Part shown: one piece after another, positions 17,505 through 26,545 of the stretch
Position numbering within the stretch: the stretch's first letter is position 1
Layout: each line of letters starts with the position of its first letter
From: Deltaproteobacteria bacterium
GTDB taxonomy: Bacteria > Desulfobacterota > Desulfobulbia > Desulfobulbales > Desulfocapsaceae
DNA length: 64,000 nucleotides
Assembly (NCBI GenBank): GCA_026388715.1
Contig: JAPLJF010000010.1
Span: 1 to 64,000 of the forward strand
Reading direction: 5' to 3'
Made by a program: the position numbers and the translations under genes
The notes under the pieces: generated by a model
What the model was told of the DNA's origin: nothing
Databases searched by the model: none
Seen by the model: only the letters and a program-made list of their open reading frames with translations

Positions 17505-19025
17505 ATGGATGGACTCGATTTCACCGGAAGGGCAACGATACTGGTTGTTGACGACACGCCGGAAAACCTGACCCTGATGAGCAGTCTGCTCAAGGACGAT
17601 TACAAGGTGAAAGTTGCCAATAGTGGCGAGAAGGCGCTGAAGATCGCAGCGTCAGACTCACCACCGAATCTGATCCTGCTTGACATTATGATGCCCGGTA
17701 TGGACGGTTATGAGGTGTGTCGGCGACTCAAGCGTGACCCCAAGACGATGAACATCCCGGTGATCTTTCTTACCGCCAGATCTGATATGGAGGATGAGCA
17801 GAAAGGGCTGGAACTCGGCGCAGTCGACTACATCATCAAGCCGATCAGCCCGCCCATCGTCATGGCGCGCATAAAGAACCATCTGGCACTGAAGGCCATG
17901 GCCGAATCCCTGCGGGATCAGAACACCTTTCTCGAACTCGAGGTGGCCAAGCGCACGGCTGAACTTGTCGTCGCCAGGGATGAGGCGGAAAAAAGAAAAG
18001 AAAGAGCTGAAGACGCCCTTGCCGAAACAATACAGTTAAAAGAACAACTGGAAGTGGAAAGAGCCTATCTGCAAGAAGAAATTAAACTGGAATACAATCA
18101 TCAGAATATTGTTGGTCAAAGTGATAGTCTCAAATATGTACTCTATAAAGTTGAACAAATTGCCGTAAGCGACACCACCGTATTGATTCTTGGTGAGACA
18201 GGAACCGGTAAAGAGTTGGCCGCCCGGGCTATTCACGACTTGAGTTTGCGTAAAAATAGGACTCTGGTAAAAGTAAATTGTGCCTCCCTTTCCGCAAATC
18301 TTATTGAAAGCGAATTGTTCGGCCATGAAAAAGGTGCTTTTACTGGTTCGCTGTCCAGACATCTTGGACGATTTGAGGTCGCTAACGGCGCGACTCTTTT
18401 TTTGGATGAAATCGGCGAATTGCCAATGGAGCTGCAAGCAAAGCTGCTCAGAGTGCTCCAGGAAGGCGAATTTGAACGGTTGGGCAGCTCTCACACCATA
18501 AAAGTTGATACCCGAATTGTTGCCGCCACCAATCGTAACCTGGAAGAGGAAGTCCGTAAAGGCCGTTTCCGTGAGGACCTCTGGTACCGGTTAAATATCT
18601 TTCCGATTACGATGCCGCCGCTCCGGGAGCGCATGGATGATATCCCGCTTCTTGTCGATTCTTTTGTTAAAAAGATTTCCAGGCGGTTGGGCAAGACCAT
18701 TGAGATCATTCCGGTGACCGTAATGGAGGCATTACAAAATTATCACTGGCCTGGAAATGTTCGGGAGCTGGAAAATGTCCTTGAACGGGCGGTGATCAAC
18801 TCGTCGGGCCCCAAGCTGCGTCTGGTTGATGAACTCAAAAAGCCGTTCAAGGATTTATATACAAGCCCAAAAACTTTGGAAGCGGTTGAGCGAGACTATA
18901 TTTTGCGAGTGCTTGAGCAGACCAAGTGGAAAGTAAGCGGAAAAGACAGTGCGGCTGAAATCCTTGGTCTCGACCGCAGTACCTTGCGTGCACGCATGGG
19001 TAAGCTCAATATTCAGAAGTCATAG
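17505..19025 (+). CDS. NtrC-type response regulator, sigma-54 enhancer-binding protein
   Basis: 506 residues. Receiver 10-125 with Asp60 (LLDIMMPGMDG) and Lys112. Coiled coil about 141-200. AAA+ domain 203-430 with Walker A GETGTGKE (230-237), the sigma-54 contact loop GAFTG (277-281), Walker B FLDEIG (299-304) and ERAV...R sensor II. Fis-type helix-turn-helix 464-502 ([20 protein letters not shown]). From residue 145 on it is very similar to the broken activator at 11083, but that one has PAS in place of REC, so a domain swap took place. It begins 2 bases after the hybrid kinase, its likely phosphodonor. It is the best candidate to bind the tandem GGTYAnATRTGACC sites in this window. Confidence 0.92.
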   Translation: MDGLDFTGRATILVVDDTPENLTLMSSLLKDDYKVKVANSGEKALKIAASDSPPNLILLDIMMPGMDGYEVCRRLKRDPKTMNIPVIFLTARSDMEDEQKGLELGAVDYIIKPISPPIVMARIKNHLALKAMAESLRDQNTFLELEVAKRTAELVVARDEAEKRKERAEDALAETIQLKEQLEVERAYLQEEIKLEYNHQNIVGQSDSLKYVLYKVEQIAVSDTTVLILGETGTGKELAARAIHDLSLRKNRTLVKVNCASLSANLIESELFGHEKGAFTGSLSRHLGRFEVANGATLFLDEIGELPMELQAKLLRVLQEGEFERLGSSHTIKVDTRIVAATNRNLEEEVRKGRFREDLWYRLNIFPITMPPLRERMDDIPLLVDSFVKKISRRLGKTIEIIPVTVMEALQNYHWPGNVRELENVLERAVINSSGPKLRLVDELKKPFKDLYTSPKTLEAVERDYILRVLEQTKWKVSGKDSAAEILGLDRSTLRARMGKLNIQKS

Positions 19026-19190
19026 ATGCCCAATGGAGCCGGGTCTCCACATGCAGATCAGATGCAGCCGCTCCACTTGCAAGATGACTGGTAAATTCGG
19101 CTATGGTCTGTGAGCCCAGAAGGGACATCAAGCCCATTCCTCGATGCATTGGTGGTATGTATCGCTGTAAAATCTGTCAATGCGCAGCAT

Positions 19191-19234
19191 AAAAAAGAAT
19201 GGCCCCTCCTGTTTGCACTGGATGGGCCATTCTT
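19191..19234 (-). terminator. terminator of the minus-strand envelope operon
   Basis: AAGAATGGCCC pairs with GGGCCATTCTT around an 18-base loop. Read on the minus strand the stem is followed by a T-run (19191-19196). The plus-strand end of the activator gene may use the same stem. Confidence 0.85.
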
Positions 19235-19267
19235 CAGACGTGTTTTCTTCCTGTTCTCTTTTCTTGC

Positions 19268-20218
19268 CTAAAACTGGAAGCGTAATCCCACGCCCAGGCG
19301 ACTTGCCTGGCTGGAAATCAGATCATCAGCTTCGCAACGTCCTTCGACAAAGAGTGAGGTCTTCATCGTCCCCGGTTTCTCATAGATGAGATATCCCATA
19401 TTGACAATCAAATCAGCCTTACCATCATTTCCGGACCAGTACCCGGCGCCCGCACCAACGAACCACTTCTCAGTCAAGTAGTAATTCAACAGGGCATCAG
19501 CCGTGAAGGCGCTGTCGGCGTCATCACCACCAACCCGGGCAAAACCACCGACAAGTCCCATTGCGTAGAGTCTTTCAGTCAACGGAAACTCATAACCAAC
19601 ACGGGCAAAGACGTAGCTGGTTGGATCAAACTGGTAAGCATAACCGATATCGGCAACCGGTCCACCCTTACGCTGATCCTGAACCACTGTTGCTTTTTGG
19701 ACGTCCTTATTGTCAATCACCACAGGGGTGACAGGAACGACAGGAACGACAGGTTCGGGGACTCTGCTGATATTCCTCAAGCTCAGATTGCCGCAGACAG
19801 CGGGAACAATAAACTCGTAGCGTTGTCCATCTTTGTCTATGGTAAAACTGTAGGCGTCAAAGGCCGCCTTACCACCCCAAGTCACGTCCTTGATTACGGC
19901 AACCGGACCAGTACCTTTTTTTCGGAAGAGCATCCAGTCAACTCGCTCCCCTGGAGCAACTTTGATGAATTCAACTTTTGCAGTCGGAAACTGGGCCATA
20001 AAATCTGGAAACAGTTCTGGATAACCCGATTTGGCAAACCCTGTCTTTATATCAGCGCTGTGTTTTTTGACCATGGTCCGAAGGTCTGTCTCAGAGGTCA
20101 TGGCCGGGCGATAGAAGGGATGAGTCCCCAGACGTTTGAGCGTTACGGCTGCAAAGGCCGAGGATGAGCATGTTATAACCAGGCAGATACCTAATAACAG
20201 CAACAATTTTTTCTTCAT
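19268..20218 (-). CDS. outer-membrane beta-barrel protein
   Basis: 316 residues. Signal peptide (LLLLLGICLVITCSSSAFA). A periplasmic N-terminal part follows (about 25-150, with TLKRLGTHPFYRPAMTSETDLR and CGNLSLRN), then a Pro/Val hinge (EPVVPVVPVTPVV). The C-terminal barrel (180-316) has alternating aromatic strands ending in GVGLRFQF. The barrel half resembles the OmpA-like porin domains of other Deltaproteobacteria, and the N-terminal half is unknown to me. It is the last gene before the terminator at 19191 and probably belongs to the operon that starts at 22817. Confidence 0.75.
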   Translation of the reverse strand: MKKKLLLLLGICLVITCSSSAFAAVTLKRLGTHPFYRPAMTSETDLRTMVKKHSADIKTGFAKSGYPELFPDFMAQFPTAKVEFIKVAPGERVDWMLFRKKGTGPVAVIKDVTWGGKAAFDAYSFTIDKDGQRYEFIVPAVCGNLSLRNISRVPEPVVPVVPVTPVVIDNKDVQKATVVQDQRKGGPVADIGYAYQFDPTSYVFARVGYEFPLTERLYAMGLVGGFARVGGDDADSAFTADALLNYYLTEKWFVGAGAGYWSGNDGKADLIVNMGYLIYEKPGTMKTSLFVEGRCEADDLISSQASRLGVGLRFQF

Positions 20219-20353
20219 TTTTTCTTTCTCCTTTTCTTTTTACTTGCATCTTTTTCCGTTCTTCCCTCATGGGACCATCTTCTTCATTCTCTTTTCAGAC
20301 TCATTTTTAGACTTGAACCGTTGTTCATATTCCACTCTTCTTGATAAGCTCCA

Positions 20354-21475
20354 TTAGAATCCCAGAGACACGCCCAAGCCAAAGTACTCAACCTTATTAT
20401 TGTAAAACTGGCCGTGCGGATCAAACCCTTTGTACCACTCGGCCATGAGGCGCAGGCGACGCTGCCCTGGATTGGGATGACCGAACTCGAGGCCGACCTT
20501 GACACTGGTGTCGAGTTCCCAGTCATGCTCCTCCAGGCTCTTCATGTCCACCCCGCCAATCGGTCTGCCGTTCCATAGAAGCGGCTTGCTGCCGCGATAT
20601 TCGATCCCCCAGTGGGCGCTTAGCGGCTTGAGATCATTTGGCTCCTTGTGGATCAGGTACTCACCACCGCCGTACACTCGCCATTCATGCCATTCGCGGG
20701 AATAGATGAGTTCGGTGGCTTCGTAACTGAGGTTAACCCGTTCCGGATGATTTGCACTCAGGAGAAGTTCATCCCCCAAGTGCGAGCTCTGATGATAAAG
20801 GCGGAAGAGGAGTGAATTGTCGCCATACCGGTAGGCGACAGGAATGCCGATAATGTAGTCGGCGTTGATGAGATCGGAGGAAGGGGTGTCCAGGTTGAAT
20901 TGGGCGAACAGGGCGCCTTCCACGTTCAGTTGCAGGCCATCCCCCTCACGGCTACCGAAGAACCGGTACAGGCCGAAAGCCTCTCCGAAGCCGACTGATG
21001 CCATTGTGTATCGTACACCCAAGGATCGGAAACTGTCGAGACTGACAAAGAACTGCGGCTGCTTCGGATCGGCAATGAGTGGCTGGAATAGGTTGCCCGT
21101 GGGGAAGGCTTCAGCTTCGCCTGTTATCCCCAGAAAACCGCTTGCCACTTCCGGTTTATCGGTATCTGCCGGTTTTACCACAATCGTCATTGCCTGCAGT
21201 CCATCGATAGTGCGTAGCTGTTTGTCGGCAGCCTCCCGTCGTATTGAGTCATCTTTAAACAAGGTAATCCTGGCAACCCCGTTGACTATCTTTAAAATAT
21301 AGCTGTCTCTCTCCCAATGCATGTCCCGTTCAAGGATGGAGGTAATATAGCCAGCCAGAAATTCATCGCTGGCCCTGTCGGTTGCTATTGCAGGGGAGGA
21401 TGTGAAAAAGAGCAGAAGGCAGAGAGAGGTGGTGCACAGACGACCGGTAATATAAAACCAGGTGGTGATACGCAT
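20354..21475 (-). CDS. BON-like + DUF1207 outer-membrane-associated protein
   Basis: 373 residues from ATG 21475, which places a normal signal peptide (FYITGRLCTTSLCLLLFFTSSPAIA) at the start. An ATG at 21535 overlaps the upstream stop (ATGTCTAA) and would add 20 residues by coupling. Residues about 35-105 have the alternating pattern of a BON domain (VNGVARITLFKDDSIRREAADKQLRTIDGL). The rest matches DUF1207, a barrel-like family of unknown function (QPQFFVSLDSFRSLGVRYTMASVGFGEAFGLYRF; C-terminal LGVSLGF). It probably sits in or at the outer membrane. Confidence 0.75.
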   Translation of the reverse strand: MRITTWFYITGRLCTTSLCLLLFFTSSPAIATDRASDEFLAGYITSILERDMHWERDSYILKIVNGVARITLFKDDSIRREAADKQLRTIDGLQAMTIVVKPADTDKPEVASGFLGITGEAEAFPTGNLFQPLIADPKQPQFFVSLDSFRSLGVRYTMASVGFGEAFGLYRFFGSREGDGLQLNVEGALFAQFNLDTPSSDLINADYIIGIPVAYRYGDNSLLFRLYHQSSHLGDELLLSANHPERVNLSYEATELIYSREWHEWRVYGGGEYLIHKEPNDLKPLSAHWGIEYRGSKPLLWNGRPIGGVDMKSLEEHDWELDTSVKVGLEFGHPNPGQRRLRLMAEWYKGFDPHGQFYNNKVEYFGLGVSLGF

Positions 21476-21527
21476 CAGTATGATCAACTGTGGCTGGGAA
21501 TTGTTAAGAGCCATTCTTTGCATGAGT

Positions 21528-21824
21528 TTAGACATCCTTTTCAAACATGATGACGGTATCTTTAAGTGCAGCCTGTAATACACCCCAGGTATTCTCCACC
21601 CCGTCCTTATGTTCTTCCCAGGCGTCATCGTTGGCCTCACCCAGCTCTCTCAATTTGGTCTTCGTGGCGGCACTCTTCTGCTCAAGATCGTCAACCAGCT
21701 TGGCATGTTTAATCCTTGCATCGGCTGTGAGACTCTTACCCCGGGCCTTGAACTCGGCTAATTTGGCCTGCCCCAGTTCAAATTCGGCTTCTATCATCTT
21801 TTTGTATTCTTCTTTGGTGCTCAT
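21528..21824 (-). CDS. coiled-coil protein
   Basis: 98 residues, soluble and highly charged: KKMIEAEFELGQAKLAEFKARG, DDLEQKSAATKTKLRELGEAN. Heptads suggest a coiled coil over most of its length. No signal peptide is seen. It is a paralogue of the shorter product of 21887-22093 just upstream. Similar short coiled-coil proteins accompany BON and DUF883 genes in Deltaproteobacterial stress clusters; the role is unknown. GGGAGA precedes the start. Confidence 0.75.
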   Translation of the reverse strand: MSTKEEYKKMIEAEFELGQAKLAEFKARGKSLTADARIKHAKLVDDLEQKSAATKTKLRELGEANDDAWEEHKDGVENTWGVLQAALKDTVIMFEKDV

Positions 21825-21886
21825 AGCGTATCTCCCTTATAATGCTAAGATATTGAGGACTCTTCAGGCTTTCTTTGAAAATCCGA

Positions 21887-22093
21887 TTAAAAACAGTAAC
21901 GCAGCAGATCCCAAAAGTCCTTGTTGGTCTTCGTGACGTCAATTTTCTCTTTAAGATTGTCGAACTGATTAGCATGTTTGATATGAGTGTCAGCAGAAAG
22001 ACTCTTTTCCGGGGCTTCGAACTCGGCTAATTTGGCCTGTACCCGTTCCAATTCTGTCTTTACCTTTTGTTTGTAGACTTCTTTCGTGCTCAT
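21887..22093 (-). CDS. truncated coiled-coil paralogue
   Basis: 68 residues. The first 50 align with the product of 21528-21824 (MSTKE(V/E)YK, QAKLAEFEAPEKSLSAD, VTKT), then the sequence diverges to KDFWDLLRYCF and stops. It seems to be a tandem duplicate that has lost its C-terminal third by a frameshift or deletion. It could still be translated (the start is clear) but may be decaying. Confidence 0.6.
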   Translation of the reverse strand: MSTKEVYKQKVKTELERVQAKLAEFEAPEKSLSADTHIKHANQFDNLKEKIDVTKTNKDFWDLLRYCF

Positions 22094-22175
22094 AATATCT
22101 TCTTTCTATTTATATGTTAAGGGATTGGGGCGCTCTGCCCCTGTCTCTCTTGCATAAAACCCATTCAAGGGGTTG

Positions 22176-22322
22176 CTAAAGGCGTCGACCTTGAATGACG
22201 CGAATCAGAATCACCACGACGGCGACGATCAAGAGGATATGAATAAATCCGCCCATGGTGTACGAGGAGACAAAACCCAGAACCCAGAGAATAACCAAGA
22301 TGACTGCAAGTGTTTCGAGCAT
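22176..22322 (-). CDS. 48-residue membrane protein (DUF5670 / lmo0937-like)
   Basis: Starts MLETLAVILVILWVLGFVSS and continues with YTMGGFIHILLIVAVVVILIRVIQGRRL. These are two short membrane helices with a central GGFIHILL, the signature of the lmo0937/DUF5670 family of stress-associated membrane peptides. An overlapping longer minus-strand frame (22165-22371) is a shadow. It lies between the BON lipoprotein and the coiled-coil genes in the same operon. Confidence 0.85.
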   Translation of the reverse strand: MLETLAVILVILWVLGFVSSYTMGGFIHILLIVAVVVILIRVIQGRRL

Positions 22323-22505
22323 TTTTTTCCCTTTTGCCATAATTCGGCGAATCGAAAATCTGGCGGCCCACTGTTGGGAACGTCAGCCTTCAGCCTTCAA
22401 GTCGCAGTCAGGCTTGCGCTAAGACTCAATCTTCTTCATGGCAACGTCTTTCGATTGGCAGCGGTTGTGATCGCCCCTGGAATGGATATCAAGGGCGAAG
22501 CACTG

Positions 22506-22817
22506 TCATTTAAGTTGCATGTCATTTTTGACCGATTTCACCCCTTTGACCCCACGTGCGACCTCGATCGCCTTGTTGATGTCGGCCTTAGACTTGACGA
22601 AACCGCTCAGTTGAACGACTCCCTTGAAGGTTTCAACATTAATTTCACTTGTTTTCAGGGAGGGGGCTTCGAGTATTGCGGTCTTGACCTTAGTGGTGAT
22701 AACAGTGTCATCAACATATTCTCCCGTTCCCTCGTGTTTTGTTGTAGAGGCGCATCCCAGGAAAAAGGTCAACAGGATGATTAAGGAAAAAGCGGAAAAA
22801 AACTTTGAATGTTTCAT
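22506..22817 (-). CDS. BON-domain lipoprotein (OsmY-like)
   Basis: 103 residues from ATG 22817 with GGAGG upstream. Lipobox LTFFLGC, so the mature N-terminus is an acylated Cys. One BON domain follows (about 35-103: DDTVITTKVKTAIL, TSEINVETFKGVVQLSGFVKSKADINKAIEVARGVKGVKSV). BON domains bind phospholipid or outer-membrane partners, and E. coli OsmY/DolP are the models. It is the first gene of the minus-strand operon, about 165 bp downstream of the sigma-54 promoter at 22981-22996. Confidence 0.88.
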   Translation of the reverse strand: MKHSKFFSAFSLIILLTFFLGCASTTKHEGTGEYVDDTVITTKVKTAILEAPSLKTSEINVETFKGVVQLSGFVKSKADINKAIEVARGVKGVKSVKNDMQLK

Positions 22818-22980
22818 GGTTAAATCCTCCAAATAAAAAAATAAACTCAATATCCCTGGATGCTCAAAATGTCAGGGATTCCTGTGACACTCTTTGTCAT
22901 GTTGTCAATTCTCTCATGGTCTTAAAAAAGATGACGGCAATGAGGTGACAAACGAGAAGCTGGGTGCCTTTCTTCATTAA

Positions 22981-23127
22981 AGCAATGTTTGTGCCAGGTC
23001 TCTGTTTCTCCGCGTCACCTCACCCATCATCCTTATTTTTATGAACAATTGAACAAGAAAGCATTTATGGAACGGTCATGAACAGCCTTACAAAAAGGTC
23101 ATATTTAACCAGTGGTCACATGTGGCC
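22981..23127 (-). promoter_or_regulatory. sigma-54 promoter with tandem activator sites, copy 3 (minus strand)
   Basis: Read on the minus strand: GGCCACATGTGACC (23127-23114), 3 bp, GGTTAAATATGACC (23110-23097). Then the box GATGGGTGAGGTGACGC (23028-23012), 15 bp, and TGGCAC-AAACA-TTGCT (22996-22981). The order and the 15-bp spacing are those of copies 1 and 2. Transcription should start near 22970 and enter the BON lipoprotein operon. Confidence 0.82.
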
Positions 23128-23501
23128 CTTTTCCGGTCTTTTTGGTGTTATAAGTAGTAAATGATACATGATATGCGCCAGGTTGCGTCATCACCCATTT
23201 CTGATCAATATGAAGAAAAGTACTGTACAAAGCGGCGTTAGTTGGGTAATATAGTCAACTTTTGTTTATTCGTAGAACTTTAGTGGTGTGTGGATATGTC
23301 TTTTTTGTAACCTCATTTTCATTAGAAAGATAATAATCTTGGTTTGTTAGCGTTTTCAAGTGGCGCATCGTTTTCTGCCGCCGCTTGTTGTTTATATGTC
23401 CGTTGAATGAGGAGTTGCAGGTTCTGTGGCTCCTTATTTTTTTATTCTATCTATGTCGGCTTAGGACTGGCAGGAAGATTCAGGTGTAGGGGATAGTAAT
23501 C
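23128..23501. other. intergenic region upstream of the EF-G gene
   Basis: About 370 bases, AT-rich, without a coding frame. It contains a partial extra copy of the box (GGGTGATGACGC, minus strand, 23196-23185) followed by TGGCGC with no -12 element. The EF-G promoter should lie here, but I could not pick one with confidence. Confidence 0.5.
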
Positions 23502-25586
23502 ATGAGTGTAGATTTAAGTAATGTACGGAATATAGGGATAAGTGCCCATATCGATTCAGGAAAGACGACACTGACCGAGCGTATCCTGTTTTATACGGAC
23601 CGGATTCATGCCATTCACGATGTTCGTGGTAAGGATGGTGTCGGCGCCAAGATGGATTCCATGGAGCTGGAAAGGGAGCGCGGCATTACCATTCAGTCAG
23701 CGGCCACATTTTGCAACTGGAAAGGGAAAGATATCAATATCATTGATACCCCCGGCCATGTGGATTTCACCATTGAGGTTGAGCGTGCTCTGCGGGTTCT
23801 TGATGGCGCGGTTCTGGTGCTCTGTTCCGTTGGTGGCGTGCAGTCGCAGTCTATCACCGTTAATCGGCAGATGACCCGTTATAAGGTTCCCCGTATTGCC
23901 TTTATCAATAAGTGTGATCGGACCGGTGCCAATCCCGAGCGAGTGACTGCTCAGTTACGGGAGAAGTTGGGGTTGAATGCCCATATGGTGCAATTGCCTA
24001 TCGGTCTTGAAAATGATCTGGTGGGTGTTGTTGACCTGATTACCATGAAGGCCCTCTATTTCGATGGCGACAATGGTGAGGTTGTGCGCGAGGCTGAGAT
24101 CCCGGCGGCTTTGCAGGAAAGGGCCAAGGAAAAACGGGAAGAGCTGCTGGAAGCGGTTTCCATGTTTTCTGATGAGTTGATGGAGGTGATGCTGGAGGAA
24201 GGTGAAATCGCCCCCGCCCTGATCCAGGCTGCGGTGCGCAAGGGCACTCTGGCCCTGGAATTCACTCCGGTGTTTGTTGGCTCTGCGTACAAGAATAAGG
24301 GGGTGCAGCCCATGCTCGATGGGGTGAATGCCTATCTGCCCTGTCCCACTGATGTTGAAAATGTGGCGCTTGATCTCAACCATGAGGAAAAGGAGTTTGC
24401 TGTCTCCAATGATCCTGATGATCCCTTGATCATGCTTGCCTTCAAGCTTGAAGATGGTCGCTATGGGCAGTTGACCTATGTGCGTACCTATCAGGGAAAG
24501 GTTGGCAAGGGGGATACGGTTTTTAACAGCCGGACCGGCAAGAAGGTAAAGATCGGTCGGTTGTGCCGGATGCACTCTGACGAGATGGAGGATATTGATT
24601 TCTGCGGTTCCGGCGATATCGTCGCCCTCTTTGGGGTGGATTGTGCCTCTGGCGATACCTTTTCTTCCGGTGATATCTCCTGCTCCATGAGCTCAATGCA
24701 CATCCCTGAGCCCGTTATTTCCCTGGCGATTACCCCGGTGGACAACAAGGCCCAGATCAACATGTCCAAGGCGCTGAATCGTTTTACCAAGGAAGATCCT
24801 ACCTTTAAGACCTTCGTCGATCATGAGACCAATGAGACCATTATCTCCGGTATGGGCGAGCTGCATTTGGAGGTCTATGTTGAGCGGATGAAGCGTGAAT
24901 ATAATGCCGAGGTCCAGGTGGGCGCACCCCAGGTGGCCTATCGTGAAGCCATTACCGCTCGAGCCGAGTTTAATTATACGCACAAGAAACAGACGGGTGG
25001 CTCCGGTCAGTTTGGACGGGTGGCCGGTTATATGGAGCCGCTGGAAGAGGGCGAGTATGAATTTGTCGATGCCATTGTCGGCGGTTCCATTCCCCGGGAG
25101 TTTATTTCCTCCTGTGACAAGGGCTTCCAGAAGAGTCTGGTCAAGGGGGCGCTTTGCGGCTCTGCAGTCACCGGTGTTCGTTGCGTCATCAACGATGGCG
25201 CCTATCATGCCGTGGATTCCTCGGATGTGGCCTTCCAGCTGGCAGCCATTGGCGCCTTCAAGGAAGGGTACATGAAGGCTAAACCGGTGATCATGGAGCC
25301 GATCATGAAGGTCTCTGTGGAAGGCCCCACCGAATTCCAGGGGTCGATCATGGGCAGTATCAATCAGCGGCGCGGCATCATTATCGGGACCATGGAAGAG
25401 GGAAATTATACCGTGGTTGAGGCCGATGTGCCTTTGTCTGAGATGTTTGGATATTCCACTATCCTGCGCTCTTTGACTCAGGGCAAGGCCGAGTTTACCA
25501 TGGAGTTTTCAGCCTTTAGGCAGGTTCCAAAAACGGTGAATGACGAACTGATCAAGAAATATCAGAGCGAGAAGAAGAACGGGTAG
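23502..25586 (+). CDS. fusA: elongation factor G (spd/mitochondrial-like type)
   Basis: 694-residue translocase GTPase of the ribosome cycle. G1 motif AHIDSGKT, switch [11 protein letters not shown]4 NKCD. Domains II-V are complete ([38 protein letters not shown]). Canonical bacterial EF-G has HIDAGKTT and MDWMEQEQERGIT; here HIDSGKTT and [16 protein letters not shown] are found, as in spd-EFG1 and mitochondrial EF-G1. It stands alone, not in a str operon with rpsL/rpsG/tuf, so the genome may have other EF-G copies. The subgroup call is by motif only. Confidence 0.93.
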   Translation: MSVDLSNVRNIGISAHIDSGKTTLTERILFYTDRIHAIHDVRGKDGVGAKMDSMELERERGITIQSAATFCNWKGKDINIIDTPGHVDFTIEVERALRVLDGAVLVLCSVGGVQSQSITVNRQMTRYKVPRIAFINKCDRTGANPERVTAQLREKLGLNAHMVQLPIGLENDLVGVVDLITMKALYFDGDNGEVVREAEIPAALQERAKEKREELLEAVSMFSDELMEVMLEEGEIAPALIQAAVRKGTLALEFTPVFVGSAYKNKGVQPMLDGVNAYLPCPTDVENVALDLNHEEKEFAVSNDPDDPLIMLAFKLEDGRYGQLTYVRTYQGKVGKGDTVFNSRTGKKVKIGRLCRMHSDEMEDIDFCGSGDIVALFGVDCASGDTFSSGDISCSMSSMHIPEPVISLAITPVDNKAQINMSKALNRFTKEDPTFKTFVDHETNETIISGMGELHLEVYVERMKREYNAEVQVGAPQVAYREAITARAEFNYTHKKQTGGSGQFGRVAGYMEPLEEGEYEFVDAIVGGSIPREFISSCDKGFQKSLVKGALCGSAVTGVRCVINDGAYHAVDSSDVAFQLAAIGAFKEGYMKAKPVIMEPIMKVSVEGPTEFQGSIMGSINQRRGIIIGTMEEGNYTVVEADVPLSEMFGYSTILRSLTQGKAEFTMEFSAFRQVPKTVNDELIKKYQSEKKNG

Positions 25587-25694
25587 TTTTTGTTTCTGGC
25601 GGCAAAGCTGTTTTGTTCCAGGCATGGGTTTCATGCTTGGCAGATCGTCCCTTGATGGACGAAGCAAATGAATAGATAAAAGAGGTACACGACC

Positions 25695-26402
25695 ATGGGC
25701 AAAAAAGACCTGGTAATGAATAATCCGTTGCGTATGTTGGGGCTTGAGAAAAAAGTTCAGGAGAGTGGTGCTGGTATGGGGCTGGTCATGGCTCGTGCCG
25801 GTCTTGGCAAAACAGCTATTCTCGTACAGATTGCCCTTGATTCAATGCTCTGGGGAGATAAAGTGCTGCATGTCTCTATAGGTGAGGGCATCGACAAGAC
25901 CAAGGCATGGTATGATGATATCCTGGCCCTGATGACGGCTGAAAAGAAAAGTGAAAGCATGCAGGCCACAATCACTGAGCTTATGCAGAAACGGATGATA
26001 ATGACCTTCAAGGAAAGTAATTTCAGTCAGGTAAAGCTTGAAGAAAGGCTGGATGATCTGGTGCAACAGAATATCTATAAACCAGTGTGCCTGATTATTG
26101 ACGGATATGACTTTCAGGCGGGTACGCATGCGGCCCTTCAGGAATTCAAAGACTTCATGGTGCGGCGTGGTTTGAAGATGATCTGGTTTTCAGCCGTTAC
26201 CCATCGCGATGATGAGCGTAAGAGCGCTGCTGGTATTCCTGCTCCCTGTCATGAAGTTGATGATCTTTTTGATATGGTCATGTTTATTGCTCCCAAGGAT
26301 AATGCCATTGATTTGAAGATCCTGAAGTGTGTCAGTTGTGCGGTGAATGCCGGCACCTCATTAACCCTTGATCCCTCCACTATGCTGATTCAGAAGGCAT
26401 AG
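25695..26402 (+). CDS. RecA/KaiC-like P-loop ATPase
   Basis: 235 residues. Walker A in ARAGLGKTA (about 33-41), then LVQIALDSMLWGDKVLHVSIGEGIDKTKAWYDDI, typical of the RecA/KaiC fold. A Walker B-like strand VCLIIDGYDF follows at about 134-143. The C-terminal part (DDLFDMVMFIAPKDNAIDLKILKC) is conserved-looking but unassigned. No DNA-binding domain or second ATPase domain, so it is shorter than KaiC. It precedes hisA with a terminator between them, so it is probably its own unit. Function unknown. Confidence 0.7.
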   Translation: MGKKDLVMNNPLRMLGLEKKVQESGAGMGLVMARAGLGKTAILVQIALDSMLWGDKVLHVSIGEGIDKTKAWYDDILALMTAEKKSESMQATITELMQKRMIMTFKESNFSQVKLEERLDDLVQQNIYKPVCLIIDGYDFQAGTHAALQEFKDFMVRRGLKMIWFSAVTHRDDERKSAAGIPAPCHEVDDLFDMVMFIAPKDNAIDLKILKCVSCAVNAGTSLTLDPSTMLIQKA

Positions 26403-26483
26403 GCTGGAGGGCGCCTGGAGAAGGTGATCAAGATCAGGGGTGTTGCCGGATTTTTCGAGTGGCATTGTCCGGAAAACAGAGTG

Positions 26484-26529
26484 GAAAACGGGTGTCTCCA
26501 GAGAAGGGGATGCCCGTTTTTTTTTAAAA
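26484..26529 (+). terminator. rho-independent terminator
   Basis: AAAACGGGTGTCTCC pairs with GGGGATGCCCGTTTT with one or two mismatches, followed by a run of T. It ends the KaiC-like gene and lies just before hisA. Confidence 0.8.
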
Positions 26530-26545
26530 TAGAGTGTAGAAAATC

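Noticed and set aside
22165-22371. 68-codon minus-strand frame
   Set aside because: Arg/Ser-rich nonsense overlapping the well-supported 48-residue DUF5670-like frame.
23175-23198. Fourth sigma-54 promoter (box-like GGGTGATGACGC and TGGCGC, minus strand)
   Set aside because: No GC at the -12 position (ATGTA instead of TTGCW) and the box-to-TGGC distance is 4 bases, not 15. It may be a broken copy.
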